Shown: positions 1-11,342 of the stretch, piece by piece
How the letters are laid out: each line of letters starts with the position of its first letter
How positions within the stretch are numbered: the stretch's first letter is position 1
NCBI GenBank assembly: GCA_947168815.1
Contig: CAMVNG010000002.1
Coordinates: forward strand, 186,001-250,000
From: an uncultured bacterium
GTDB taxonomy: Bacteria; Patescibacteriota; Gracilibacteria; Absconditabacterales; Absconditicoccaceae
Direction of reading: 5' to 3'
Length of the DNA: 64,000 nt
Notes under the pieces: generated by a model
Databases searched by the model: none
What the model saw: the letters and a program-made list of their open reading frames with translations, nothing else
Told to the model about the DNA's origin: nothing
Made by a program: the position numbers and the translations under genes

Positions 1-680
1 AAGGTGCTGAACTTGCTAAATGAGCAATCTATGCATCAAGAGGTGCTTCAAAACTTAAGGTTAAAGAAGCAGGTAAAGTGCTTGAAGTTAACGAAGATTA
101 TATCGTTCTTTGAGTACAAGAAGTGTTCTCTAAATCACTAGTTTGACTTTCTCCAAAGAAAACTAGAGCTGGTGAAAGAGTTTATAAAGGAGAAATCCTT
201 ACAACATGAGCTCTTGATGTTATGGAATATAAAAAGATCGTTTGAGATATTCAAGCTCAAAGATATATCATCTCTGAATCAAAGAAAGTATATGCTGCTC
301 AAGGACAAGATCTTAATGATAAGCATATCGAAGTAGTTGTTAAACAGCTCTTCTCTAAAGTCTTTATTGAAGATGGTGGAGATTCAAGTTTCATCCCTGG
401 AACTTATGTGAAATATGAAGAATTCATTAAAGTTAATGAAGATCTTCAATCACTTGGTAAGAGACCTGCACAAGGACAAAGAGTTGCTCTTTGACTTACA
501 ACTATTGCTAAAGAAACTGATTCATGGATGTCAGCTGCTTCATTCCAGGAAATGATTAGAGTTATGGTTGGTGCTTCATTGAGAGGTGCAGTTGATAACT
601 TATCAGATCTTAAATCTAACGTTATTATTGGTAGATTACTTCCTGTTGGAGAAAATTATAGAAATATGCATGGTTACTAA
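1..680 (+). CDS. rpoC: DNA-directed RNA polymerase subunit beta' (C-terminal part)
   Basis: The gene enters the window already open (frame starts at base 3) and ends at UAA 678-680. It encodes the last 225 residues of the catalytic beta' subunit. Seen directly: the late beta' block NDKHIEVVVKQ, the lineage-typical IEDGGDSSFIPG, the WMSAASFQE motif and the terminal NVIIGRLLPVG. Six or more conserved glycines, for example in ILTTGAL and VALGLTT, are written UGA; with UGA as stop the subunit would be cut into pieces. This is the firmest anchor for both the bacterial identity and the recoded genetic code. A hairpin terminator follows. Confidence 0.97.
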
Positions 681-698
681 TACCACTATAATAATGGA

Positions 699-730
699 GA
701 ACCTGAAATGAGAAATCTTTCAGGTTTTTC
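699..730 (+). terminator. Intrinsic terminator of rpoC
   Basis: AACCTGAAA pairs with TTTCAGGTT across a short loop and is followed by a T-run, 20 bases after the rpoC stop. Confidence 0.8.
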
Positions 731-779
731 ATTTAAATAATAGTTTTGTTCAATATTATTTTACCTTATACTAATATAA

Positions 780-2762
780 ATGAAAAAAATATCTTATTTC
801 TTAATTTTTATCTTATTCTTTTCTTTTTGAATATTTTCATATACACTTCCAAATGTACATGCAGGTACAATCAGTAGTATTTCTATCCGTGTAAATGCAA
901 CATTGCTTGACTGAAAATCATTTAATGAAAAAGTAAAAACACTTGTTGCTGGTAATAAACAGGAAGTTAGTAATTATGAAAATAAGATTAAAACAATTGC
1001 AGAATCAAAAACAATGCCATGATCATCTGTTGTTAAAGTGAATCTTTCAACTTCAGATGAAAGACCTATTCGAGCTTGGTTTGAAGAAGATACTTTATTT
1101 TATTATTCTTCAGGTAGTAGAATTTCATTAAATGAAGATTCAACATCCATGTTTAAAAAATTTTCCAAATTATCAAATATTTCAGCATTAGCTAATTGGG
1201 ATACGAGTAGTGTTAAAATAATGAATGATATGTTTGCTTGATGTACTGATTTGGAAGAACTCTCAGCGTTGAAAAATTGGGATACATCTAATGTTACAAG
1301 AATGATTAGTATGTTTGCTTGAGATCAAAGCATTAAAGATATTTCTTGATTAGCAAATTGGAATACTTCAAAACTTTTATCAATGTCCAACTTGTTCAAC
1401 AATTGTACTAATTTAAATGATATTTCAGCACTAGAGAAACGAGATGTAAGCAATGTTAATATTATGAGTAGTTTGTTTTATAATACGGATATAAATGATA
1501 TTTCACCATTAAAAAATTGGAATATTAAAAATGTTAAAGACATCGGTTGAATGTTTGCTTGGACAAAAATAAAGGATGCAAATGCATTAAAAAATTGGAA
1601 TACAAGTAATATTGAAAATATGGGGGCAACATTTCAGTCCTGTAGTAATTTAAGTGATATTTCAGCTTTAGCTAATTGGGATACGAGTAGTTTGACTGAT
1701 ATAGGTGATATTTTTTATTGACCTAATAAATTAGAAGATATTTCAGCATTAAAGGATTGGAATACTTCAAAAGTAACTAATATGGTACAATCGTTTAGAT
1801 GATGTAAAAGTCTTAAAGATACAACTCCATTAGCTAATTGGGATACTCACAATGTGCGTAGCATGGAATTTCTTTTTGAATGATGTGAAAATTTGGAGGT
1901 TGTAGATTTGACAAATTGGAATACTTCAAAGGTAGAATCTATATTTCAAATGTTTCATGGTTGTAAAAATTTAAAAACGATTTACGCTTCAAAAGATTTC
2001 ACAACAGAAAATGTGGTTTCTGGGGAAAGGTGAATACGAGATCCTTCAACAGAAGTATTTGATTGAGCAATAGCATTACAATGATGAAATGGTACAAAAT
2101 ATGATGCTTCACATACAGATAAAACATATGCAAGATTAGATACAGCATCACAGCCATGATATTTTACTTTAAGATCTGAAAGTATATCATCAAAAAATAA
2201 TGAGCAGCAATCTTCAAATAAAAAGACTCAAAATGAATCTTCAACAAATATGTCTTCAACATCTCAAATACAAAATAATGCTTATTCAAAGGAGATGAAT
2301 GAAGCTTATTCTTTTGCATATAAAAATTGAATCACAACAGCAAAGAATATTGAATCTGCAGATATGAATGCTCCACTAAAAAGAATAGCAATGGCTAAAA
2401 TGCTATCTAATTATGCTATGCAAGTCTTACATAAAGTACCTGATAGTTCAAAAGGGTCAGTAACTTTTGATGATGTTTCTGTGCAACAAAACAATAATTA
2501 TGGTAATGCGGTAACATTAGCTTATCAATTATGAATTATGTGACAATGAACAAAACATTTTAGGCCTAATGATACAGTTACAAGAGCAGAATTTGCAACT
2601 GCATTATCAAGATTGTTGTATTCAACATCTGACGGAAATCCTTATTATGAAACTCATTTAAAAAAGCTTAAGAATGAATGAATAATTACAAAGGATAATC
2701 CATCTCAACAAGAAGTAAGATGATATGTAATGTTGATGCTTTATAGATCAGCACAGAAATAA
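780..2762 (+). CDS. Secreted BspA-like/DUF285 repeat protein with C-terminal SLH domain
   Basis: The product has 660 residues. A signal peptide (MKKISYF..., predicted cleavage after VHA near residue 28) is followed by about ten repeats of 27-28 residues, residues ~115-420. Their pattern is LxNWDTSxVxxMxxMFxxCxxLxDI, the DUF285/BspA-like leucine-rich type seen in mycoplasma and SR1 surface proteins. After a Ser/Asn/Gln linker (~455-500) comes an S-layer-homology-like region with FRPNDTVTRAEFATAL. The protein is probably exported and held on the cell surface, with the repeats as a binding face. Many glycines are UGA. The -10 box TATACT ends only 7 bases before AUG, so the mRNA may be leaderless. 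Assignment of family is firm; the ligand is unknown. Confidence 0.9.
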
Positions 2763-2779
2763 TTCATTTAGTAATAGTT

Positions 2780-2811
2780 AAAAGTAGAATGGAAATCATT
2801 CTACTTTTTTA
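2780..2811 (+). terminator. Terminator of the DUF285/SLH gene
   Basis: AAAGTAGAAT and ATTCTACTTTTTT form a hairpin followed by a T-run. Confidence 0.8.
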
Positions 2812-2816
2812 TTTAT

Positions 2817-2849
2817 AAAAAGAAGTAGAATTCTCTTATCCTACTTCTT
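2817..2849 (-). terminator. Terminator of the leftward coiled-coil gene
   Basis: AGAAGTAG pairs with CTACTTCT; the A-run on the + strand gives a U-run in the leftward transcript. It lies 25 bases after the UAA at 2874-2876. Confidence 0.75.
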
Positions 2850-2873
2850 GTTTACGAGTATTATATGTTTATT

Positions 2874-4398
2874 TTACCAATGCTTAAATTCATCATAAGT
2901 TTTTTTATTATAATCTCCATCTTTTAATTGTTGTTCCCAATAGAAGAATTCTCAAACATTTTCAGCTCATTGTGGAGTTACAACATATTTAATTAATCAG
3001 TATTGTCTTCACATATCTCATGTTGCATCACAGTGTTTCAAAAGAGTAATATGAGCAAGTCATTCTTCTGGTTTTAAATCTTCGTATACAATCTTAGCTT
3101 CTTCGAATGGAAGCTCGCTTTCAAGGGACATTCATTCATTACCAAATGCTCATGGTACTTTTCTTAATGAAAGATTATAAGATGCAGGATATTTTAGCTT
3201 AAGTGTATTGTCGCTGATTAATTTTTTTTCAACTTCCTCAATTTCCTTTTTAAATTCTTTTTTATTAATTTTTTCTTTTGATTTTGAGGCTTCTTTATAG
3301 GCGATATTAAATTCGTAGGTATCAGTTGATTTATGACTAGCTACTGTTACTTCAACTTTATCTCAATCAACTTTAACATCTTTAATTTCTCTATAATCAT
3401 ATTCATCTCTATCATATCTGCTACTTTGTGAATCTCTATATTTAAATTTCTTACTTGCAGTGTTCTTACCTCTCTTAATATTAATAGTTGTTCCATATTC
3501 ACTACCTCATGATCCTGGATATTCAGTGTAGTCGTTTAGAATTACACATACATGATTTTCTTTATCATTAACCATATCACGCTGTACTCAATCAAGATCT
3601 TCACTCCATCTGTAGAGAGAAAGTGCTTCTTTTTCAGGTAATCCAAATTCTTCAACAGCATTTTTTCTTTCTTCTAAATCTTCTAATTGTTCTTGTAATT
3701 TTTTTTCATTCATTTTTAATTTCATCAATTTTTGAATGCTTTTGTTTCTCTCATTCTGAACTGCTTTCTCTTAGAACTTTTGCTTTTGCATTTGATTTTA
3801 CATTGTCATCAACTCTATAACAACTATCTCAAACGTATTTTACAAACTTATCAATTCCTAGTCTTTCTAAATTCCTTTCAACTTCGTCTGCATAATCCAT
3901 TTCATCTGGAAAGTCTGTGTAATAAAAACCTAAGCTATCATTACCTGACATTCCTAAATAAATAATATTTTTTCTTTGTAGATATTGTGATATAACTATT
4001 TTTTCTTCATCAGAGAATTCTTTAATTCATTCAATTATTTTTTTAACTAATTCTTCTAGAGAATCACTATGTTTAACAGCATCAATTAGTTCTGATCTAT
4101 TTCTTCATTCCTCAACGATTTTCATTTCATCTTCTGATAAAATACCAGAAAGTATTTTAACACTAAATTCACTTAGTACTTCATTTTCATCAGAAAGACT
4201 ATTTTTAACTTCCTTTAATAGATTGTCATTCTCAGCAATCTTCTTTTGAGTTTCTTCGATTTCAAGTTTGCGGGTTGCTAAATATTCTTCTTCAGCTGTT
4301 TTAGCATTGAGAGTAGTTGTGATTTTTCATGGAACATTTCATGATGATTCATGTTTTTCATTAGCTGTACCATTTTTTTCAATGATTTCTTTACTCAT
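2874..4398 (-). CDS. Uncharacterised coiled-coil protein, read with an apparent frameshift
   Basis: No family recognised. The first part (AUG at 4396-4398, about 210 residues) is acidic and helical (MSKEIIEKNG...). The second part (about 295 residues, ending at UAA 2874-2876) starts with a clear coiled coil (MNEKKLQEQLEDLEERKNA) and continues into a beta-rich region with KVDGDKVEVTVAS. The two parts lie in different frames, one base apart, and overlap around 3660-3775; the natural join is near 3755-3770. This may be a real frameshift, a programmed event or a homopolymer error. It lies on the same strand as the MoxR/VWA operon but is cut off from it by a rightward gene, and it lacks the N-terminal tag of that operon. 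Confidence 0.7.
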
Positions 4399-4582
4399 GA
4401 TTATAGGTATAGAAGTATAAAATCTCTATTATTATAAACAATAATTTTATTTACGCAAATTTTACAGCTATATAATAAAAATAAAAAAAGTAAAGTATCT
4501 ATTGATACTTGAAGTCGAATGTTTACAATGAACCTGTTGGCATTTTGTGGCCAGAATTATTCTACAAAATGATAAAAGCGAT

Positions 4583-5248
4583 ATGCAAAACAGAGAATCT
4601 GAAGAATACTACAAGAATGAATGAGTTACAAAATCGATAATATGACCAGATGAAAATGGTTATGTTTTTAAGTTTTTTAAAAAAGATGGTATACATAAGC
4701 TTTATTCATTCCAAAAGCAGAGGAGTATTATTGAAAAGAAAAAACAATATATTTGAAAGTATCTTCCTGAAACTCAGTTAATAGAAGAAGTTGATTGAGG
4801 TTATTATATTAAGCAGAAGTACATTAAATGAAAACTTTTAAAATTCATTGATATTAAGAATCTAGATGCCAATGTTCTTTCAGATTTGCTAGATTTGATA
4901 AAAGGTTATGTTGCTTATTCTAAAGATGAATGAATCGAACTTGATGTCTTAGGTTATCAAAAAGATATTCATGAGGAAGATAATATATGGAAAAGAAGAG
5001 TTCTTTTTTATTCGAGATTATTTGGTAGTTTCTTAACTTCAACAAATATTATGATATCTGATGATAATAAGGTCTATATGATTGATGTTTGTGATACTAT
5101 CCCTCTTGAACATCCCAAAACTACAATTAGGAGTGTTAAGGATTGAATCAGACATGCTTTAATAGATCTTTGAATAAAAAAGACGGAGCATAAAATACAC
5201 CGTCTTATAGAAGAAAAAAGGAAAGAATTATGTGATGTGTTATCTTAA
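4583..5248 (+). CDS. Kinase-like fold protein (APH/protein-kinase type)
   Basis: 221 residues. The C-terminal half holds NIMISDDNKVYMIDV, which matches the catalytic N/Mg-binding stretch of aminoglycoside-phosphotransferase and small protein-kinase families (NxLxxDDxxxxxIDF type). A lysine-rich beta segment precedes it. The usual catalytic HxD loop is weak (IELDVLGYQ), so activity is uncertain. Glycines include several UGA codons. It is the only rightward gene inside the MoxR/VWA island; its UAA overlaps the stop of the convergent 5245-5838 gene by four bases. It may phosphorylate a partner in the island; this is inference from position. Confidence 0.75.
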
Positions 5249-5838
5249 TAATGATGTAGACTTTCTAAAAATTTTGTAATTTCTTCAATAGAATACTCTT
5301 CATGATCACGAAAGAATATATCAGCATCTATTTGGTCATTTCACCAAAAAATAATATTTTCGTATCAAATTCTAGCAATAAAAGTTGGTTTTCATGCAAC
5401 CTCAATAAATGCTAATGCTTTATCACTATCTTTGAAGATATGGATTTTCTCTATGTTATCTGCTATTTTATCAAATTCAGAGTAAACAGTTATTTTCTCT
5501 CATCTTTTACATACAAAAATTGGCTTTCAAGCAACGAATATTGGATCTCTATTGAGGATAGTATATCCTAATCTTAAAAGAAATTCTCTAACCATTAATA
5601 AATGTTCCTCTGAATAGCTTTCTTTTTCTTTTGGAGAATTTTCTTCAATTTTTTGAGTTTCAGGTTCTTCTTTCTTATTAGTTAAAGAAGTAGTGATTTC
5701 TTCAGAAATTGTATTAATATCCTCAGAGCTAATACTTTTAAGATTATCTAAGAGTTCTTCTTTGCTTTGAGAAGTCACCGAAGCTGAGTTTCATTTCTTA
5801 GGAATGATAATTGAATAATTGTTAATTGATTTAGTCAT
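5245..5838 (-). CDS. Tagged accessory protein of the MoxR/VWA island
   Basis: 197 residues, last gene of the leftward operon. Residues ~9-44 carry the island tag: SIIIPKK, then KEELLDNLKSISSEDINTI. A charged linker (~50-75) leads to a domain with an internal repeat (two copies of a segment like AGKPIFVCKRGEKI and AGKPTFIARIGYENI). No known domain recognised. It begins 21 bases downstream of the preceding gene's stop, which supports co-transcription. The shared tag suggests it is bound or positioned by a common partner in the system. Confidence 0.8.
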
Positions 5839-5858
5839 GAAGAGTGGATGATATAAAA

Positions 5859-6857
5859 TTATTCTCTGGCTTTTAATTTAACTCTAGTACCAGTTGCTAG
5901 TTCGTGTTCCCGAGCATCAAATTTTTCAACAAGTTGGGTATCGAAGTTAATAGAGTATTGATATTCAGTAATTTTAATCCTATATTTTTGCCATGAATAT
6001 TTCTTTCCTTGAAGAGCATCAGCATCAATTTGAGTCTTAATTACAACGTAGCATTCTCATGTTTTTAAGTCCGTATGTTCATCAACTATTGATGCTTGAT
6101 CGTATGGAATATTTGTTACTCCTAAATTAGGAATTTGTCTTGCTCAATATCAGAAGACATTAGGATATCTTTCATTTTTTGTAAGCTCTTTTACAAGTTT
6201 TTCTTTTTCTGAGTCGATATGTTTTTTGAATGCTTCTTTTGCTTCATATCAGAGATAAATACGTTCTTTTTTTTGAGGATTACTAGGAATCTCAAATTTA
6301 TAGAGTACTGGTGTATCTTCTCATTTTGATAGCCAAACTTTTAGAGTATTACCTTCTATTGATAAACGATTTATTTTAGTAAATGCTTTTGACCAATCAT
6401 CGTATTCTGTCCATTTTGCATCAACATAAACAATCTCTTTTGATGTTTCATAATCTCATACTTTTACAAAAAGTTTCACTCAGCGCTCAGGATCACTATA
6501 TGGATCATCATAATCACGCCTATAATCATAAAGTAGCGCAATTCAAAATCTTTCTCAATTTTCTGTTACTTTACTATCTTCTTTAAAATATCTTCACATA
6601 TTCTTTGTTTTTTCTCATTCGGCTGTTTTAATAAATTCATTTATATGTGTTCTATATTTTGTATTTAAATCTTTCTCTTCTTCATATTCCCTTCTAGCTC
6701 TTGATTTTCTCATTTCTTCTCAAATATTTTCTAATTCCTCAGGACTGATTTCTTTTAAGTTCTCCAAAAGCTCATCCTTATTTTTTCAAATAAGTTCTGT
6801 ATCGGATTTCTTTTGAATAATGATATTCATTTTATTTACATCATTTGGTTTTTTCAT
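5859..6857 (-). CDS. Tagged beta-rich protein of the MoxR/VWA island
   Basis: 332 residues from AUG 6855-6857; a second in-frame AUG at 6828-6830 is possible. I prefer the first because it places the tag (NIIIQKK, then KDELLENLKEISPEELENI) at the same distance from the N-terminus as in its two relatives. The rest is charged and beta-rich, with segments such as WVKLFVKVGDYETSKEIV and SINFDTQLVEKFDA; no known fold recognised. The AUG overlaps the end region of the VWA gene (stop at 6860), so the two are translationally coupled. Confidence 0.85.
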
Positions 6858-6859
6858 AC

Positions 6860-9800
6860 TTATTCTGTAACAACTTTAAATATTTGAGCTTTGTGTTTCC
6901 TAAAGAATTGTCTTAGTTCTTTAAGAAGGGTAGTCATAATCTCTCAAGCATGATCTAATCAGATTACTTTTGAGTTAGGATACCAGTATTTTAACGAATC
7001 TTCATTTATTCAGATACCAACAATAGTTGATAATCCTTTAAAATTCTTCATGAGTTCAATAAGTTCTTGTCACACTATTCAGTGATTGGCTTCTCAATCG
7101 GTTACAAAGATTGGAAGGAATACAGTATCTGGATGAGTATCTTTTACTTCCTTAATTACCTCAAGATCTTTATTAACAGAAAGTCAGATATTAGTCCATC
7201 AATCGTTTGCAACAAGTTCTCTCATAAGAGTTCATTTTCTTTCATTAAAATCATCATCAGTATCTTTAATGATATTTAATGATTCTCAGAAAGTATTAAC
7301 ATGGAATGGAATTCCCCATTTTTGACATAATAAACCCAAGAAGATAACTAGTTTCATAGTATCTCATATATTATCACACATTGAACCAGAAACATCTACA
7401 GAAAGACAAATTCATAGATTAATCTCTAATGATTCTTTTTCTTCTAAACGAGAATAGAGCTTTTCTCATCGCTGTTTAAGTCTAATTTTTCTTCATGCTT
7501 CATTCATATCAGTTACTCTTCATGAAGTATATCATCATTCAAGATGATATTCTTTTAATTTTGGAATCTCATCTTCCAATTTTTTAATGAATCTTTGAAC
7601 ATCTTTATCGAGTTCCTTTTCTAATTTCATATATCTTTTGTAGAGATATTCTTCTTCTCTAGAGAATCAGCATTTCTTAAGTTCTTTTTCATAATCATTT
7701 TCTTTCTTTTTCAAGTAGTCTTTCATTGATTCGATTTTTTCCTTTAGACGTTTCTTGATATCTTCTGATTCAATCTTCTCTGACTCTTCTAATAAATGCT
7801 TATATTCTTTTTCAACAGCTTCCATTTTACGCATATCTTTATCATGAGTCATTTCTTCTAATTTATCCAAATACTCCTCCATTTTTTTCTCATTCTCAAG
7901 ATCTTCATTTCTTTCATCTACAGCTTTTTCAATCTCTTCCCATTGCTTTTGCATCTCTTCCATTTTCTTTTCTCTTTCCTTTTGTTTGAGTTTTTCTTTT
8001 TGTTCTTCTTCCGCAGATTTCTTTCATTCTTTAATTTTATCTTTAGAAGACTCTTCTCATTGTTCTTGAGATTCTCAACTATTTTTATCTTCTCATGAAT
8101 CTTCTGATTGTTCTTTTTTATCTAGAAGTTTTTTTTGCATTTTTAAATCTTCTCAATGTTCTTTGAGATTCTTTTCATCAATAGAATTTTTAATCTCTTC
8201 TATTAATTGTTGTTTCTCCTCATCAGACATGCTTTGAAGTCTATCTTCAATTTCTTTTTCTAGTTGTGGATCATTTATACCTGATCAATCAGTATCTGTC
8301 ATTCATTCTTGAGTTTTTCATCATTGAGCTGATTGCGCAGATCATACTGAAGCATTATTTTGATGTGCAGCATTTTGAGATGAAATATTATTTCATCAAT
8401 TTGGTGTTGATTGGCTATTTTGTTGTTCCATTGATGAAGGCTGCTGAGAAGGAGTTCCTTGGTTTCCTCACATTTCAGAGCTTTGATTAGCTGGTTGCTC
8501 TCATTCTCAACTCTTTCATGAATTTCAAGATGATTGAGAAGGATTTTCTCATTCTCATGGATTTTCTCATTGATTACCACTTTCAGAGTTTTTTTGAGAG
8601 CTATTTTGATTTTCATTTTGTTCTCATCAGTTATTTCAATCCATATTTCATCATTGGTTTTGATTATCTCATTTTTCGGAGTCATTATTTCCTTCTCATC
8701 AACTATTCTGATTCTCTTGTTGTTCTCAATTATTTCATTCTCATCACTCGTTTTGTTGTTCTTGATTGTTTTTATTTTCTCAATTCCCTTCTCAGTTATT
8801 TCATTCACCTCAATTTCATTGATTATTATTCTCTTCTTTTTTCTCCTCATGTTCTCACTCTAAGTCGCTATTTCATTCAGCACTATTATCTCAATTCCAT
8901 TCAGTTTTTTTGTCTCATTTATTATCTCAATTGTTGTTAAGTGCTTTCTCTAAATTTTCTTGTGTAGAATCTTGAACATCTTTCATCTCTTCATTTTTAG
9001 AAGGATTATTTCATTGTTGATTTAAAGCATCACTTAATTCTTCTTGTGTATTTTCTTGAGTTTGTTGAACTTGTTGTTCTTGTTGCTGCTGACGTTCTTG
9101 TTGAATCTGTTTTTTGATTCTTTCTCTTTGTAATCTATTCATATCCTTAGCTCATAATCTTTCAATAATAGGCCATAAGATTTCATTTTTCTTTTTTAAT
9201 CTTTCTTTGTTATCAATACTAACATCTACAATCTCATCAAGATGTTCTATAAATTGATTAAATTCTTCTTCTACATCATCATCAACAATATATTTTACAT
9301 CAAAGGTAAAAGGGAATTCTTTGCTAAGCCAATAATGAATAGCTTTATTAGCAAATTGATCTAATTTTGATAGTTTTCATTTTGCAATTACTGTTCCTGT
9401 GGTAGTAAACATATCTTTATAAAGATTTTGTACTCCTAATTTTTTAGCTCTTCCTCTAGCAATTTGTTTTTTACCCATATAGATATCTTCAAAGGCATTG
9501 AAAAACATTCCAACAGCTGTTACAGGGAGATTATGTAATACAGCTTCACGTGAATTCATAAGCATATCTCAGTAATCACTACTTTCAGCATGTTCAAGTT
9601 CGTGGTCTACTATAGGTCAAAGAACATCATTATCTTTAGAAATTAACCATGGTAACCAATAGTAAAGATATTTTGGTTCGAAATATTCTTCAGGGATATC
9701 AGAAAATTTAATTTTTCATTCCATATAGAGATTAAAGTATTTATCTCATTCTTCTCATAATCAACATGCAAAGGTTCATTCTTCTCAATCTCTAATTTCA

Positions 9801-9961
9801 TAAGGTTTCATAGTTAATCATGAAGTTTTTGAGTATTTAATTAATGATGAAAAATATTCAAATTTTTCAGCAACTATTTTTTGAATTTCCTTTTTTGATA
9901 AGTGCTTTATTCAAGATAAGCCTTTCTCATCTAATGTAATATTATTTACTCAATTCTTCAT
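6860..9961 (-). CDS. Large VWA-domain protein, partner of the MoxR ATPase
   Basis: 1033 residues. Layout: an N-terminal helical region (~1-290), a low-complexity linker of about 230 residues rich in Gly, Asn, Glu and Gln (~315-560), a charged coiled coil (~560-800) and a C-terminal von Willebrand factor A domain. The MIDAS metal site is complete: DVSGS near residue 854, the Thr in DGWTNIGLS, and the Asp in VTDGEA. VWA proteins paired with MoxR ATPases act as substrate or metal-loading adaptors. Dozens of linker glycines are UGA, which produces long open frames on the opposite strand. The operon spacing (25 bases or overlap on both sides) ties it to the ATPase and tagged proteins. Confidence 0.93.
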
Positions 9962-9985
9962 GATGTTATAGTATTTTAAAGAGAA

Positions 9986-11317
9986 TTATTGTATAAGAAG
10001 ACGCATTTTTGTTAATGTGCTTAAATCTTTATAGAGCTTTTTGTGTTTTTTTACTAAATCTCAAAATCACAAGTCAATTAATTCGTTTGCAATCTCATCA
10101 TCTAGACCAGTAAATTGACTAGGATTTTTGGCGACATATTCTCATATGTATTTAGCATCTATATTCTTAAATTTTTCTTGGTCTACTCCATCTATATTTT
10201 TAGAATCAATTTCCTTGGCCTTTTCGAATAGAGCAACAACTAATCATTTATCTTTTCATGTAAATTTTCTTAAGGCACCATGCGTTAATAAATATCAATT
10301 ATCTAATAACGTATGAGCTATATTATTATGATCTCTTTCAAAGAAATATTCGATATTATCTACCAAATATGCATATTCCTTTCTTTCTATGAGTTGATTG
10401 GCAAAATCGATATTCAATCTTGGAACTCCTGAAAGTGAGGGCTTAGTTGAGTATTTCTCATCTAAAATATGTAGAACGATTTCTTTTCTTTCCTCTGTTA
10501 CAAAATTCTTAAGGTCACAAGTAAATGGATGATTTTTTGCGATAGCAAAAGCAACTTCTTTATTTAATTCTGAGAACCAAGAAATCCATTTAAGAAGACT
10601 AGAAGTTCATCATGCATTTATAATTGCTAGTGCTATATCGTTGTGTATTTCTTTAGGGAAATCGCTGGCATTTTCACAAATAATTTTAAATTTATTTTCA
10701 TTGTTTGTTTTTAAAATTCTTTCAGCAAATTCTAAATCACATTCGGCATAATTAAAATTGAATTCATATTCTCATTGCTCAATATAGTAAATAACAATAT
10801 CATTTGCTTCATTTTCATCAAAATACTCTAGTGGTAGCATATTGTGATTATGCTCATAGAGTGCAACTGCAACATCTTTTTTGAGTCCATTAAATTCATC
10901 AATATGGTTATCTAAAGTTCTCCAATATCATCATCTAATTAATGCTAGAGCAACGTCATTATCTAATTCCTCAAAATTCTCTAAATAATCCCAAATGCGG
11001 TCTCTTCACTCAGCAGTAGCTTTTTTAATAATTTTTATTGCTACTTCTTTATGAATATCTTTTCTAAGACCACTAATTCTTTCTCATATAATTTTTAAAT
11101 ATCAATTATCAATCAAGAGATCTATGTCTTTCATTGTAATATCTCAACTATAATTATAGAATTTCTTGATAACATTCTGACATTCAATATCAGTCCCAAT
11201 ATGCTCAATCTCTTCTGAGCTGATTGAATTTAAATTTTCTAATAAATCATCCTTTGTTTTTTCTTTTCCAGGAATGATTATTTTATTAGAAGTTATAATA
11301 TTTCATTTCTTTTCCAT
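9986..11317 (-). CDS. Tagged helical-repeat protein (DUF4116-like) between MoxR and VWA
   Basis: 443 residues. It starts with the island tag: NKIIIPGKEKTKDDLLENL then NSISSEEIEHI. The body is made of at least seven helical repeats spaced by roughly 40-50 residues, each with a core like FxxLxKDVAxALI (FEELDNDVALALI, FNGLKKDVAVALY, FSELNKEVAFAIA). This resembles DUF4116/HEAT-like solenoids that mediate protein binding. It lies 25 bases after the MoxR stop and 24 bases before the VWA start, so it is probably a scaffold or substrate-recognition subunit of the same complex. Confidence 0.88.
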
Positions 11318-11342
11318 TTCTTCAGGGTATTTAGATAATAAA

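Noticed and set aside
8299-8940. Long open frames of 109-183 codons in two other frames of the VWA gene
   Set aside because: They are shadows of the UGA-dense Gly/Asn/Glu linker; the table-25 frame is continuous over 1033 codons and ends in a perfect VWA domain.
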